64,000 nucleotides of DNA from PALSA-612 sp963846915 (GCA_963846915.1 CAWJXV010000004.1:1-64000); one strand, 5' to 3'; positions 26,812 to 36,801 are shown, numbered from the stretch's first letter. Notes: generated by a model not told the origin, from the letters alone. Program-made: numbers and translations.

Positions 26812-27982
26812 TTGGGAGTTCTGATCCCTCCTCCGCGTGGGGCGACTCGCTGGCGTCGACTCGTCAGCTGGGTCGGTGTAGGAGGCGTTGGATGGTCGCT
26901 TCTCTGGGCGCTGGTGGTTGCAGGCGCCTGGCCTGGCGTTGGCGCTGCGACATCGCGGCCGGCTGTTGTCCCGATTCAGCGTGACTTGGACGGGTTGGTT
27001 CGGGCTGGGGTGCCGGGCGTGATCGCGCTTGTCAAGGATGGTGGTCGCACGGTTCGGTTGGTGTCTGGGGCTGCGCGTTTGTCGCCACGAGAGCCAATGC
27101 TGCCCGCCGATCGCTTCCGGGTCGGCAGCATCACCAAGTCGTTCATCGCAACGGTGATGCTCCAGCTCGTCGGGGGAGGAAAGCTGAAGCTGGACGATTC
27201 ACTCGACCGCTGGCTGCCGGGGCTCGTCCCGGACGGCCGCTCGATCACGGTTCGAGAGCTGCTCCAACATACGAGCGGCCTGTACGACTACGTCGACGAT
27301 TCCGCGTTTCGCACCGCCGTACTGGCGAACCCGCTCCGGGTGTGGACGCCAAGACAGCTGGTCAAGATCGCGAACTCACACCAGCCGTTATTCAGGCCCG
27401 GCCGGCGCTGGTCGTACTCGAACACCAACTACATCTTGGCCGGGCTCGTGATCCAGGCCGTCACCCACCACACGGTGGCGGCTGAGCTCAGGGAGCGGAT
27501 CTTCCACCCGCTCGCCCTCCACCAGACTTCGTTCCCGACCGGCCCGACGATCAAGGGACTACACGCGCACGGCTACCTGTTCTACGGCACCCCGCTCGTC
27601 CGCGACACCGCGCACGTCAGCCCTACAGGAGCCTGGGCCGCTGGAGCGATCGTCTCCACCGTCAACGACGTCGCCGCCTTCTACGACGCCCTGCTGGGCG
27701 GTCGTCTGTTGCGTCCGGCCCTCCTGGCCGAGATGGAGCGCACGGTCAGAACCAGTGACGGGGACGGCTACGGGCTCGGACTGCTCGCGCTCCGAACAGC
27801 CTGCGGTCGCGTGTTTGGACACGACGGCGACTTCCCCGGCTACGAAACCGAAGCGTTCACAAGCCCCGAACAGGCAACGGCAACTGATCCTGTTCATAAA
27901 CTCAGACCAATCCACACGCCGAATCAACAAGGCGATCACCGAGACGCTGAACACCGCGCTCTGCGGGCACCCGTTTTCATGA
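26812..27982 (+). CDS. Serine hydrolase of the beta-lactamase/D-Ala-D-Ala peptidase fold, frameshifted
   Basis: The TTG at 26812 gives a short basic start and a membrane anchor (WSLLWALVVAGAWPGVGA). The active-site SxxK is in FRVGSITKSFIATVMLQL, the YxN in WSYSNTNYILAGLV, and the third motif region is GRVFGHDGDFPGYETEAF. One extra C at 27864-27867 breaks the frame; the natural end NRQRQLILFINSD to CGHPFS reaches 27982. The joined length is about 389 residues. It is an outer-face hydrolase, probably a D,D-peptidase, and forms an operon with the M14 peptidase. Confidence 0.85.
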
Positions 27983-28069
27983 GTCATCCGTTCGCGTCTT
28001 GCCGCCTTTGGGGGTTGTTGTGCGAACGTCTCGCCCTGCGGCTGAGGGGACAGTAGGCTCTTGGGCGGC

Positions 28070-31000
28070 ATGGTTTGTCCGAGTTGCGGGACCGAGAATC
28101 TCGATGGGAAGAGGTTCTGTAAGGAGTGCGGAACTGCGCTGGCGCTGGCTTGCGGGTCGTGCGGTGGTGCGCTGGCGGGAGACGAGAAGTTCTGCGCCGA
28201 CTGTGGTGCGGCCGTTTCTGGCGAGACCGCGGCCGGCACCACGTCGCCCGCGGCCGCTCGCGAGCTCCCTGCCGCAGAGCGCCGCCTCGTCTCGGTCTTG
28301 TTCGCCGATTTGGTTGGGTTCACTGCGCTTTCGGAGTCGCGTGACTCGGAGGAGGTTCGCGAGCTTCTCTCGCGCTACTTCGATATTTGTCGCCGTCTGA
28401 TCGAGCTGTATGGGGGGACGGTGGAGAAGTTCATTGGCGATGCGGTGATGGCTGTGTGGGGAACACCTGTGGCGACTGAGGATGATGCGGAGCGGGCGGT
28501 CCGGGCGGCGCTCGATCTCGTTGCCGCGGTGTCGGCGTTGGGGCAGGAGGTCGGTGCGGAGCAGTTGCGGGCACGCGCCGGCGTGCTGACGGGCGAGGCG
28601 GCGGTGACGGTTGGCGCCGAGGGCGAGGGGATGGTCGCGGGGGATCTCGTCAACACCGCGTCGCGGGTGCAGTCGGTGGCAGAGCCCGGCAGTGTCTGGG
28701 TGGGCGAGTCGACGCGGCGTGCGACCGAGTCGGCCATCGTTTATGAGGATGCCGGCTCGTTCGAGCTGAAAGGCAAGGAGGGGCTGACGCCGCTCTGGAA
28801 GGCCGTTCGCGTGGTTTCCGGTGTCCGGGGCACGCTCAAGTCGCAGGGTCTTGAGGCGCCGTTTGTGGGCAGGGATCGTGAGTTGCGCCAGATCAAGGAC
28901 TTGTTTCACACGTGCGCGGAGGAGAAGAAGGCGCACCTGGTCTCGGTGACCGGCATTGCCGGGATCGGAAAGTCGCGCCTGTCGTGGGAGTTCTACAAGT
29001 ACTTCGACGGTATCGCCCAGCTCGTCTACTGGCACCGGGGACGCTGCCTTGCCTACGGGGAGGGTGTGACCTATTGGGCGCTTGCGGACATGGTGCGGTG
29101 GCGCTGCCGAATCGGGGAGGAGGAACAACCGGATTCGGCTCTGGCGAAGCTGCGATCGGCGCTCGACGAGCACATTCTTGATCCGGAGGAGCGTCGCTTC
29201 GTCGAACCTCGGCTCGCACACCTGCTCGGGCTCGGCGAGCATGAGTCGCACGACCGGCAGGACCTGTTTGCTGCTTGGCGGCTGTTCTTCGAGCGACTCG
29301 CCGACGTGTACCCGACCGTGCTGGCGTTCGAGGACATGCAATGGGCCGACGCTTCGCTGCTCGATTTCGTCGAATACCTGCTCGACTGGTCGCGCAACTC
29401 GCCGCTGTATGTGGTCACGCTTGCCCGGCCTGAGCTGCTCGAGCGGCGGCCGAACTGGGGTGCCGGCCACCGCAACTTCACGTCGCTCTACCTCGACCCA
29501 CTCACGCAGGAGGCGATGGAGGAGCTTTTGACCGGCCTCGTACCCGGCCTACCGGGCGCTCTGCGCGAGCAGATCCTCGAACGCGCCGAAGGTGTCCCCT
29601 TGTATGCGGTGGAGACGGTGCGGATGCTGCTCGACCGGGGCGCCCTCGTTCAGGAGGGAGCCGTCTATCAGCCTGTCGGCACGATCGAGGCGCTCGAGGT
29701 TCCTGAAACACTTCACGCGCTGATCGCCGCCCGCCTCGATGGTCTCTCGCTTGAGGAGCGGAATCTCCTCCAGGACGGATCTGTACTCGGTAAGACGTTC
29801 ACGCGTGCCGCGCTCGCCGCGGTCACAGGGCTGTCCGAGGCAGAGCTCGAGCCATTGCTCCACTCGCTGGTGCGCAAAGAGGTTCTCTCGCTTCAGTCCG
29901 ACCCACGATCGCCCGAGCACGGGCAGTACGGTTTTCTGCAGGACCTCGTCCGTCACGTCGCCTACGAGACGCTCTCCAGACGGGAGCGGAGAGCGCGCCA
30001 TCTCGTTGCCGCTGAACATCTTGGCGCGGCGTTGAGCGATGACGAGGTGGCGGAGGTTGTCGCGTCCCATCTCGTTGAGGCATACCAACTCGATCCTGAC
30101 GCGGAGGATGCCCCTGCAATCAAGGGTCGAGCCAGATTGGCGCTCGTGGGTGCCGGCGAGCGAGCGGGATCGCTCGCCGCCGCCGCCGAGGCGCGTCGTT
30201 ACTTCGAAGCGGCCGTGGAGCTTGCCGACGAAGCGCTGCAGCGGGCTGAGCTGCTCGGCCGGGCGGCCGAGATGGCCGGCTTTTCCGGCGACCCCGACAC
30301 GGCGCAGAGTCTGTTCGAGCAATCGATTGCAATCTACGAGGCAGAAGGTGACACGCATGCCGCCGCCCGTGTCTCGGGCAAGCTCGGAAGCACCCTGTTC
30401 TTCACAGGTCGTCGCGAGGAGGCGATCGCTCGCTTGGAACACGCTTTCGACGTCATCTCGGTTGATGAACCGAACGAGGACCTCGCCAGGATCGCTGCCC
30501 AGCTCTCCCGAGCGTATTGGTTCAGCGGCGACCTGGAACGGGCGGCTGCTCGGGCCGAGCTTGCCCTCGACATCGCAGAAGCCCAGGGTCTGGCGGAGCC
30601 GCTGGCGTTTGCGCTTCGGGCGAAAGGGGCCGTCTCGTTCAGCCGTGGCCACCCGGAGGAGTCCTTCGCCCTCGTCAAGCACGCGCTCGAGGTCGCGCTC
30701 GAGCACGACCTCGCCGACCACGTAAGCAACTGCTACTTCCTGCTCTCCGATCGCTGCTTCCGCCGCGACCGCTATACAGAGGCTCTCGCGCTTCTCGATG
30801 AGTCGCTCGTCTTTGCCCGGAGGCTTGGGAATCGGCCGTCCGAGTGGGCGGCGCTGGCGGAGAGAACGTATCCGCTGTTCATGGCCGGCCGCTGGGACGA
30901 GGTCGTGGCCACGACTGACGAGTTCACACAAGAGCAGGTCGACTCCGGCGGAGTCGTCCTCGGCGTGCTGCAGACAGGCGTCGACGTCCACGTCTATCGT

Positions 31001-31567
31001 GGCGAGCTCGACAGCGCCCGCCGGATCTTCTCGATGTTCTCGCGACTCGAGCAGTCGACCGACGTCCAAGATCAGAACACGTACCTGGCGGCAACCGCGG
31101 CTCTACGGCTCGGTGAGGGCCGCTTCGAGGAGGCCCTCGTCGCCGGTAGCGCCACAATCGAAACGGCGCCCATCCTCGGCGCCAGCTTCCAGGGTGTCAA
31201 GCACGGCGTGATCGATGCACTCGAGGCAGCCCTAGCCCTCGGCGACTCCGCCAAAGCACAAGAGCTTCTGGCGTTCGTCGATGGCCTACCGCCGGGGACA
31301 CGGCCTCCCTATCTCGAGGCGCATGCTCGCCGCCTTCGAGCCCGGATGGCAAACGACCCGGGTGGCCTAGATGCTGCAGCCGGCCAGTTCCGGGAGCTCG
31401 AGATTCCCTTTTCGCTGGCAGTCACACTGCTTGAGCACGCCGAACTAACAGGAAGCGAGACATCGCTCGAGGAGGCACGCGCGATCTTTGAACGGCTCGG
31501 GGCTAAGCCCTGGATCGAGCGAGCCTTGGCACCAACCATCCGGCAGACAGAACACATTTCAGCCTGA
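28070..31567 (+). CDS. Zinc-ribbon/class III adenylate cyclase/AAA-type ATPase/TPR regulator
   Basis: 1165 residues from ATG 28070. The N-terminus is a double zinc ribbon (VCPSCG..CKECG..CGSCG..CADCG). A class III nucleotidyl cyclase domain follows (LVSVLFADLVGFTALSES, YGGTVEKFIGDAVMAVWG; the metal-binding Asp residues are present). Next is an AAA-type ATPase (Walker A in VTGIAGIGKSRLSWEF near residue 300) and then about 500 residues of TPR helices. The family combines cAMP synthesis with STAND-like NTPase sensing, but its inputs are unknown. The C-terminus is closely similar to the broken gene at 1-1051. The 5' third uses G/T-ending codons and the 3' third C-ending ones. Confidence 0.9.
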   Translation: MVCPSCGTENLDGKRFCKECGTALALACGSCGGALAGDEKFCADCGAAVSGETAAGTTSPAAARELPAAERRLVSVLFADLVGFTALSESRDSEEVRELLSRYFDICRRLIELYGGTVEKFIGDAVMAVWGTPVATEDDAERAVRAALDLVAAVSALGQEVGAEQLRARAGVLTGEAAVTVGAEGEGMVAGDLVNTASRVQSVAEPGSVWVGESTRRATESAIVYEDAGSFELKGKEGLTPLWKAVRVVSGVRGTLKSQGLEAPFVGRDRELRQIKDLFHTCAEEKKAHLVSVTGIAGIGKSRLSWEFYKYFDGIAQLVYWHRGRCLAYGEGVTYWALADMVRWRCRIGEEEQPDSALAKLRSALDEHILDPEERRFVEPRLAHLLGLGEHESHDRQDLFAAWRLFFERLADVYPTVLAFEDMQWADASLLDFVEYLLDWSRNSPLYVVTLARPELLERRPNWGAGHRNFTSLYLDPLTQEAMEELLTGLVPGLPGALREQILERAEGVPLYAVETVRMLLDRGALVQEGAVYQPVGTIEALEVPETLHALIAARLDGLSLEERNLLQDGSVLGKTFTRAALAAVTGLSEAELEPLLHSLVRKEVLSLQSDPRSPEHGQYGFLQDLVRHVAYETLSRRERRARHLVAAEHLGAALSDDEVAEVVASHLVEAYQLDPDAEDAPAIKGRARLALVGAGERAGSLAAAAEARRYFEAAVELADEALQRAELLGRAAEMAGFSGDPDTAQSLFEQSIAIYEAEGDTHAAARVSGKLGSTLFFTGRREEAIARLEHAFDVISVDEPNEDLARIAAQLSRAYWFSGDLERAAARAELALDIAEAQGLAEPLAFALRAKGAVSFSRGHPEESFALVKHALEVALEHDLADHVSNCYFLLSDRCFRRDRYTEALALLDESLVFARRLGNRPSEWAALAERTYPLFMAGRWDEVVATTDEFTQEQVDSGGVVLGVLQTGVDVHVYRGELDSARRIFSMFSRLEQSTDVQDQNTYLAATAALRLGEGRFEEALVAGSATIETAPILGASFQGVKHGVIDALEAALALGDSAKAQELLAFVDGLPPGTRPPYLEAHARRLRARMANDPGGLDAAAGQFRELEIPFSLAVTLLEHAELTGSETSLEEARAIFERLGAKPWIERALAPTIRQTEHISA

Positions 31568-32056
31568 CGATCACGCCACTCGATTCGCTTCTGAGGAGAC
31601 TCATCGGCGGTGAATTGGGTTGTGCCAGCCGATAGGCAGGGCGTGTCTGCGGGTGGTGTCTGTCTCGAGTGTCGAGAGAGTTGTGTTGGGCTGGTCGGCG
31701 GCCGCTGCGCTGGCTGCGGACTCGTCCACGATCGGAAGCGCACGGAGCGGCGGCAGCGAGACGAGCCCTGGCGTGCGCTGTTGATCACGGCGAGCCTCTG
31801 GTCCACGGGGCTGAGGAGCATCCGCAGGCGGCCGGCCTTCATTTCGTCGGCTATCGGGTCACGCTCGGTGGCACGTTCCGGCTTGTCGGCATCCAGGCGA
31901 AACAGCTCGCTCGGGCGGTTGCAGCGCCTTAGTGGCGGCTTCTATCAGCGAGTTGTGTGGCTGCAGGGTCGAGGTCGACGCTCGCGTGTAGGTGGTTTGT
32001 TTTGGTTTGCTGGTGGTTGCTCTTTGGCTTTCGCCTGACGAGAAAGGATCTTGTGC
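31568..32056. other. Stretch without a firm gene; weak open frame at 31669-31932
   Basis: About 490 bases between the cyclase and aldo/keto reductase genes. One frame (31669-31932, +) ends with plausible protein text (AEEHPQAAGLHFVGYRVTLG, GTFRLVGIQAKQLARAV), and an overlapping frame (31610-32038) has a CxxC pair, but neither has a good start or a known family. The right end should hold the reductase promoter. Confidence 0.3.
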
Positions 32057-32926
32057 ATGAGCGCGAATGCGACTGCTTCCGGCACGTTCAAGATTGGCGG
32101 TGATCTTGAGGTCACTCGTCTTGGCTTTGGGGCGATGCGGATCACTGGCGAGGGGATCTGGGGACCGCCGAAGGACCACGATGCCGCTATCGCCGTGCTC
32201 AGACGGCTGCCCGAGCTTGGTGTCGATTTCATCGACACCGCCGACTCGTACGGACCGGAGGACTCCGAGAACCTGATCCGCGAGGCGCTGCACCCGTTCA
32301 AAGGCATCCATGTTGCGACGAAGGGTGGTTTCACGCGTCACGGCCCGAATATCTGGGCGGAGGTGGGGCGGCCGGAATACCTGCGCCAGTGCTGTTTGAT
32401 GAGCCTGCGCCGGCTTGGTGTCGAGACGATCGACCTGTGGCAGTTGCACCGGATCGACCCCAAGGTTCCGCGCGAGGAGCAGTTCGGGCTGATGAAGGAG
32501 CTCAAGGACGAGGGCAAGGTCCGCCATCTCGGCCTGTCCGAGGTCACCGTCGAAGAGATCAAGGCGGCCCAGAACGTGTTCGAGCTGGCCACGGTGCAGA
32601 ACCTCTACAACCTCACGAACCGGCAGTCCGAGGACGTGCTCGACTACTGCGAGCAGCACCAGATCGGCTTCATCCCCTGGTACCCGCTGGCCGCCGGCGG
32701 ACTGGCCGAGCCGGGCGGGGCGGTCGCGGAGATCGCAGCCGCGCACGACGCCACAGCGGGGCAGGTGGCACTCGCGTGGCTGCTCGCACGGAGCCCCGTG
32801 ATGATGCCGATCCCGGGCACAAGCTCGGTCGAGCACCTCGAGGAAAACGTCGCGGCAGCAGAGCTCCAGCTCACCGCCGACGAGGACGCGCGACTCGACG
32901 AAGCGACCGCCCAGCAGCTGACCTAA
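32057..32926 (+). CDS. Aldo/keto reductase
   Basis: The ATG at 32057 follows AGAAAGGA. The 289-residue protein has the (alpha/beta)8 AKR signatures: LEVTRLGFGAMRITGEG, the catalytic Asp and Tyr in DFIDTADSYGPEDSE, Lys in HVATKGGFTRHG and His in WQLHRIDPKV. The NADPH-binding end is MMPIPGTSSVEHLEENVAAA. It would reduce aldehydes or ketones, or oxidise the alcohol, in the cytoplasm. Substrate unknown; the sequence resembles the actinobacterial oxidoreductases often annotated as pyridoxal-reductase-like. It stands alone and converges on the GST gene. Confidence 0.9.
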   Translation: MSANATASGTFKIGGDLEVTRLGFGAMRITGEGIWGPPKDHDAAIAVLRRLPELGVDFIDTADSYGPEDSENLIREALHPFKGIHVATKGGFTRHGPNIWAEVGRPEYLRQCCLMSLRRLGVETIDLWQLHRIDPKVPREEQFGLMKELKDEGKVRHLGLSEVTVEEIKAAQNVFELATVQNLYNLTNRQSEDVLDYCEQHQIGFIPWYPLAAGGLAEPGGAVAEIAAAHDATAGQVALAWLLARSPVMMPIPGTSSVEHLEENVAAAELQLTADEDARLDEATAQQLT

Positions 32927-32983
32927 GGATGCATCTGCCTCTCGGTGCCGTCGGACGAGACGGCACCGCCACGCACTGGACGG

Positions 32984-33613
32984 CTAGGGCAGCGCCGAGG
33001 TGCTGGGCCGCGCTTCGATCTCGGCGCGGATTCGTGCAGTCTTCGGGTAGTCGGTCTCGAGGTCGATCGGCCAACCGGAAACGGTGAGCAGTACCGGCCC
33101 GCAGGCGCAATCGGCGATCGTGAACCGGTTCCCGGCGACGGTGCCGTCGTCGGCGACGAACCGCTCGAACAGCTGGAACCCTTCGCGCGCCCCTGGCAGC
33201 TCTGTTTCGACCCTGTCCGGGTCGGCCAGCTCGGGGTGCGGCTTGCCTGCCTCGTCACGGGTTTCGGCGACGAGGGCGCGGTAGAGCGGGAAGATTCGCG
33301 GGAATACGGTCGTCGTCCACGCGTCGAGCGCCCAGTCGACGCGTGCTCTGGCCGCGGGGTCGGTCGGGTACAGGTCGTCTCGGCCTTCGCGTGTTGCCAG
33401 GTAGCGGAGGATGGCCTGTGATTCGGCGAGCACGAGTTCGCCGTCGCGGATCGCCGGCACACCACCGAAGGGGTTCAGCTCGAGGTACCAGTCGGGACGG
33501 GGTCGTGCGCGCGGCACTGGCACGTGCTCGTATTCGAGATCCAGCTCGGCGAGCAGCAGTCGAACCTTGCGCGCGTTCCCCGAGGTGGGGAAGTCGTAGA
33601 GTGTCAGCGACAC
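32984..33613 (-). CDS. Glutathione S-transferase family protein
   Basis: The 209-residue protein has the thioredoxin-like N-domain (LTLYDFPTSGNARKVRLLLA, ELNPFGGVPAIRDGELVLAE, SQAILRYLA) and the helical C-domain with FTIADCACGPVL, the usual N-capping box region (F-T-x-A-D). Ser in TSGNARKV is the likely thiol-activating residue. Actinobacteria generally use mycothiol, so the thiol co-substrate is open. The ATG at 33613 is clear. Confidence 0.88.
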   Translation of the reverse strand: MSLTLYDFPTSGNARKVRLLLAELDLEYEHVPVPRARPRPDWYLELNPFGGVPAIRDGELVLAESQAILRYLATREGRDDLYPTDPAARARVDWALDAWTTTVFPRIFPLYRALVAETRDEAGKPHPELADPDRVETELPGAREGFQLFERFVADDGTVAGNRFTIADCACGPVLLTVSGWPIDLETDYPKTARIRAEIEARPSTSALP

Positions 33614-33731
33614 GCAGCGACTCTAGCCGCTGCTGGGAGGCACGGCCGCGGAGCGCACGTGCCGCCACTGACCATGCACCGCAATCTGTCAGCGGCCCGC
33701 CAGCGAGCATGGGTGGCTAGCGTTTCTGTAC

Positions 33732-34019
33732 ATGCGGACGGCGCCGATCGCTGCAGGCTCGCTCGTCGTCGGCTACGGAGTTGCCGTTAGGAGTGGTGTC
33801 CGGCCGCTTGGCGGCACGGTACTTCTGGCCGGCACCGTCTGGTGCGCTCGTGAGTGGACGCGAAGTCACGGCGTCCTGACGGCCGCGGCGCTGGTCGGTG
33901 TCCAGGGCGCCGCGTTCGTCGTCTCACACCGATTGGCGCGACGCATCGGTGCTTGGCCGAGCGTGCTGGCAACCGCGCCCGTGAGCGGAGCAGCGGCGGC
34001 GCTTGCCGACCGGCGCTAG
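33732..34019 (+). CDS. Small hydrophobic hypothetical protein
   Basis: The 95-residue protein starts at ATG 33732 and contains three short hydrophobic segments (IAAGSLVVGYGVAVRSG, LGGTVLLAGTVWCAREW, VLTAAALVGVQGAAFVVSH). It may be a small membrane protein. No family is recognised. The tRNA-like fragment follows 50 bases after its stop. Confidence 0.55.
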   Translation: MRTAPIAAGSLVVGYGVAVRSGVRPLGGTVLLAGTVWCAREWTRSHGVLTAAALVGVQGAAFVVSHRLARRIGAWPSVLATAPVSGAAAALADRR

Positions 34020-34057
34020 CCGCCTCAGTGCTCGCCGTGCGGCGACCACACGACTCG

Positions 34058-34087
34058 CACACGGGAGATCGCTGGTTCGATCCCAGC
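34058..34087 (+). other. tRNA 3'-half fragment (possible attachment-site scar)
   Basis: CACACGGGAGATC leads into a perfect T-arm (GCTGG-TTCGATC-CCAGC at 34071-34087). It matches, with small gaps, the tRNA-Val-like fragments at 54033-54078 and 62532-62577. There is no D-arm and no matching acceptor 5' strand, so it is not a functional tRNA. Integrases often leave such 3' ends at tRNA genes. Confidence 0.5.
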
Positions 34088-34261
34088 CAACGTGCATGAG
34101 AAAGCGCTCTCCACCGTGCGGTTCCCTTCTCGGTAACCAGAACCAGTTCGCGAGTCAGCGAGGCAGGGGGCCAGGCGCCGGAGCGTCTGGCCCTTACCTC
34201 GCTACAGGTTGAAGCGCGACCAGTTCGCGCTCCGGTTCGTGTGTTGGTGTTTCGGTGTGGT

Positions 34262-35401
34262 CTAGGTGACGACGATGCCGAAGGGTGTTGCGCCTGCGGG
34301 CAGTGTTGTCGGTGAGGTGGTGAGTTCGGTGAGGTTTCCGGCGTTGACGGTGAAGGCGTTGATCGAGTCGGCGGCGGTGCCGACGACCCAGAGTGTGTGG
34401 CCGTCGGGGCTGAGCCTGGCGTCTTCGGCGCCGAGCCCGGCGGTCTTGAACGGGGTGCTGCCGATCAAGGTCAGCGTCCCGTCTGGGTTGATTGTGTAGC
34501 TGGAGATGTTGTTGCTGGCGGTGTTGACGGTGAACAGATAGTGGCCGTCGTGGCTGATCTCGACCCAGCAGGGCGCCGTCTGCTTGTCAGGGAACGGGGA
34601 TGACCCGAGCGATGTCAGTGTTCCGTTGCCGGCGACGCTGAAGGCGGAGACGGTGCCGGCGAGGGATCCGCCGTGGGCGTTGGAGACGTAGAGCTGGTTG
34701 GGGTTGGTTGGTCGGAACTCGCTGCCGAACGGGCCGGGCCCCTGAGCCGCGAACGGAGAAGTAGATGCAGCGGTCAGCCGGCCATCGTTGCCGACGGAGA
34801 AGCTGTCGATCAGCGAGGTCGCGACGCGGACGCCGACCAGGTGGCTGCCGTCACCGCTGAACAGCACGTCGCCGGGCTGGGAGCCGTCCGGCAACGACAC
34901 GGTCGAGTTGTTGAGGGCTCGTAGGTGGCCGCCCGGGTTGAGCGTGAAGCCGGTGTAGTTGCTACCGCCCGTCCCAGCGTTGGCGACGTAGACGAGGCCT
35001 CCGTGCACGGCGATGCTGACCGGCTCGATCCCGCCGGATGCGACCGGGCCGCCTTCGACCGGCTGCAGTTGGCCGTGCGGCTTGATCCGCAGCACCGAGA
35101 CCTGGTCACTGCCCGCGTCGACTGCGAGCAGATAGCGCCCGTCACCCGACTGCTGCAGGGCGCCCTGCGAACCGATCCCCGCTCCGGTGCCTGCGCCGCC
35201 GACCGAAAACGGAGAACCAGCGACCGCTGTCAGCGTTCCATCGGCGTGCCGGTCGAACGCGGCGACCGTGTTCACACCAGCCGTGTTGTCGTTCACGTAC
35301 ACCTGCCCGATCACCCCCGAGCCGGCAGAGGCAGCAGAGGCCGCCACCGCCGAGCACGCGATCACCAACACCAACAGGAGCAGCAAACGAAAGAGCTTCA
35401 T
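34262..35401 (-). CDS. Secreted lactonase-like seven-bladed beta-propeller protein
   Basis: The ATG at 35401 starts a Sec signal (MKLFRLLLLLVLVIACSAVA). The mature part of about 350 residues repeats a blade unit of the form DGTLT..GSPFxxG....GRYLLAVDxGSDxVSVL (for example ADGTLTAVAGSPFSVGG, NGTLTSLGSSPFPD, DGTLTLIGSTPFKTAG). This is the YVTN/6-phosphogluconolactonase-type propeller. The enzymatic residues of PGL are not obvious, so it may be a binding protein. The family often occurs in extracellular proteins of soil actinobacteria. Confidence 0.85.
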   Translation of the reverse strand: MKLFRLLLLLVLVIACSAVAASAASAGSGVIGQVYVNDNTAGVNTVAAFDRHADGTLTAVAGSPFSVGGAGTGAGIGSQGALQQSGDGRYLLAVDAGSDQVSVLRIKPHGQLQPVEGGPVASGGIEPVSIAVHGGLVYVANAGTGGSNYTGFTLNPGGHLRALNNSTVSLPDGSQPGDVLFSGDGSHLVGVRVATSLIDSFSVGNDGRLTAASTSPFAAQGPGPFGSEFRPTNPNQLYVSNAHGGSLAGTVSAFSVAGNGTLTSLGSSPFPDKQTAPCWVEISHDGHYLFTVNTASNNISSYTINPDGTLTLIGSTPFKTAGLGAEDARLSPDGHTLWVVGTAADSINAFTVNAGNLTELTTSPTTLPAGATPFGIVVT

Positions 35402-35706
35402 CCCTTGACCCCCTAGAGCCGACCGGGGCGGATTCCCCGACACAACTCACCCTGCCAACAAACCCCTGAACGATCCCTTTCACGCCAATGAAACGTTCCT
35501 TAAATGAGGCGGCACTTCGTCGAGCTCGCCAGGAGGTGCAGTGATCGTGGAACTCGCCGCCGGCTCGGAACCGCAGAAGAGTCACGCTTCTACTGCCTTC
35601 CACCATTCCCGCGCTGATGAGTCACGGTAAGAGACGAAGCGTGACTGCTGGATAGTTTCGATGTCAACGCGCTAGCCTCAGCATGTCCCGTCATTCGTGG
35701 AGGTTG

Positions 35707-36378
35707 ATGATGGACGAGCAGGGTTTCAGCGAGGCCGTGAGCCGTTTGGAGAAGGTCAACGAGGTCGTGGGAAAACTTGATCCTGCGATCCGGGCAGCGG
35801 CGTTCGCGGCTTTGAGTGGATATGTCTCGGGATCGGGGAGTCCGAGCGGTAGCTGGAGCGTGCTCGATTCTGCTGATGGAGACATTGAGCAACTTGCCTT
35901 CATCGTCATGATGGAGGCCGCGAAGAGCGCAGAAGACGACCTGAAACAGATCATGGGCGGGGTCAGGGCGATCACGGCTGCGAAGCGAGAGCTACGGGCG
36001 CTGATCTGCAAGGTCGCCAACGACATCGCCGAAAACACGAGCCGCGAGCAGGGAACTATCAGCTTCGGCGGCGGTGGCCTCGGAAGCGAAGAGGCCTATC
36101 ATCGGGCGTCCTTGCCGCTGTCGAGCCCACGGTGCGATGGCGGCGTTGTTGACACGGTCACAGACCTTCATCCTGGCGCGATCACAGAGATCGGGCAGCT
36201 GCAATCGATCCGGGACGCGCTCGAAGCGAAGCTGGACAGCATGAGCGAGATGTCGGAGATGACGAGCTTGCGGCTCCAAATGGCGTCGGATCGCCGCTCA
36301 AAGCTAATGCAGACGCTCTCGAACATCATGAAGAAGATCAGCGACACCAACAACGCCATCACACAGAACATCAAGTAA
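35707..36378 (+). CDS. Helical-bundle protein of unknown function
   Basis: GGAGG at 35699-35703 fixes the start at ATG 35707 or 35710, giving 222-223 residues. There is no signal peptide. The first part is helical (SEAVSRLEKVNEVVGKLDPA) and the middle acidic. The end is a striking Met/Ser-rich helix (LDSMSEMSEMTSLRLQMASD, then RRSKLMQTLSNIMKKISDTN). The amphipathic pattern recalls needle- or filament-like secreted helical proteins, but no family can be named. It is followed by the small Lsr2-like gene. A+T content is higher than that of neighbours. Confidence 0.65.
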   Translation: MMDEQGFSEAVSRLEKVNEVVGKLDPAIRAAAFAALSGYVSGSGSPSGSWSVLDSADGDIEQLAFIVMMEAAKSAEDDLKQIMGGVRAITAAKRELRALICKVANDIAENTSREQGTISFGGGGLGSEEAYHRASLPLSSPRCDGGVVDTVTDLHPGAITEIGQLQSIRDALEAKLDSMSEMSEMTSLRLQMASDRRSKLMQTLSNIMKKISDTNNAITQNIK

Positions 36379-36488
36379 TCCAATGCCGCATTCGAAACAG
36401 TAACTCCCCTAGACGCAAGCGGTAGGATCTCTCAGTTCAGCGATGCGGGTGATAGCGTCGACTCTTCTATAAACCAGGAGCAACCAAA

Positions 36489-36689
36489 TTGGCGAAGAAG
36501 ACGATTCACATCAGTGACCTGTCCGGCAAAGAAGTCCCGGACGGCAAAGGAGCCACTATCTCGATCAAGTTCACAGACGCCAGAAAAGGCATGTACGTCC
36601 TCGATGTAACTGACGACGAGGCTGAGGAGCTTGGGCAGAAGGGCCGCAAGCAGGCTCGCCGGGGTCGGAGGCCGAAGGCGGCTGCGTAG
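36489..36689 (+). CDS. Small Lsr2-N-terminal-like basic protein
   Basis: The TTG at 36489 follows AACCAGGAGCAACC. The 66-residue product starts MAKKTIHISDLSGKEVPDGK, resembling the beta-hairpin dimerisation start of Lsr2 (MAKK..). It has a ferredoxin-like middle (ISIKFTDARKGMYVLDVTDD) and ends in a basic tail (RKQARRGRRPKAAA) suited to DNA binding. A similar small family is common in actinobacteria. Lsr2's C-terminal AT-hook domain is replaced by this tail. Confidence 0.65.
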   Translation: MAKKTIHISDLSGKEVPDGKGATISIKFTDARKGMYVLDVTDDEAEELGQKGRKQARRGRRPKAAA

Positions 36690-36801
36690 TCTGTCGCCGA
36701 TCAGCTCCGCGCTTCCAACGCGCGTCGCCGCCCCACGAACCGGGCCACCACTCCTTTCGGGCCGTCAGCTCACCAACTGGGTGAAGCGCGGTGAGGCCAG
36801 C

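Noticed and set aside
36770..36788. TCACCAACTGGGTGAAG near dodecin as a sixth operator
   Set aside because: The half-sites are seven bases apart instead of four, and it lies downstream of the gene, not in a promoter.
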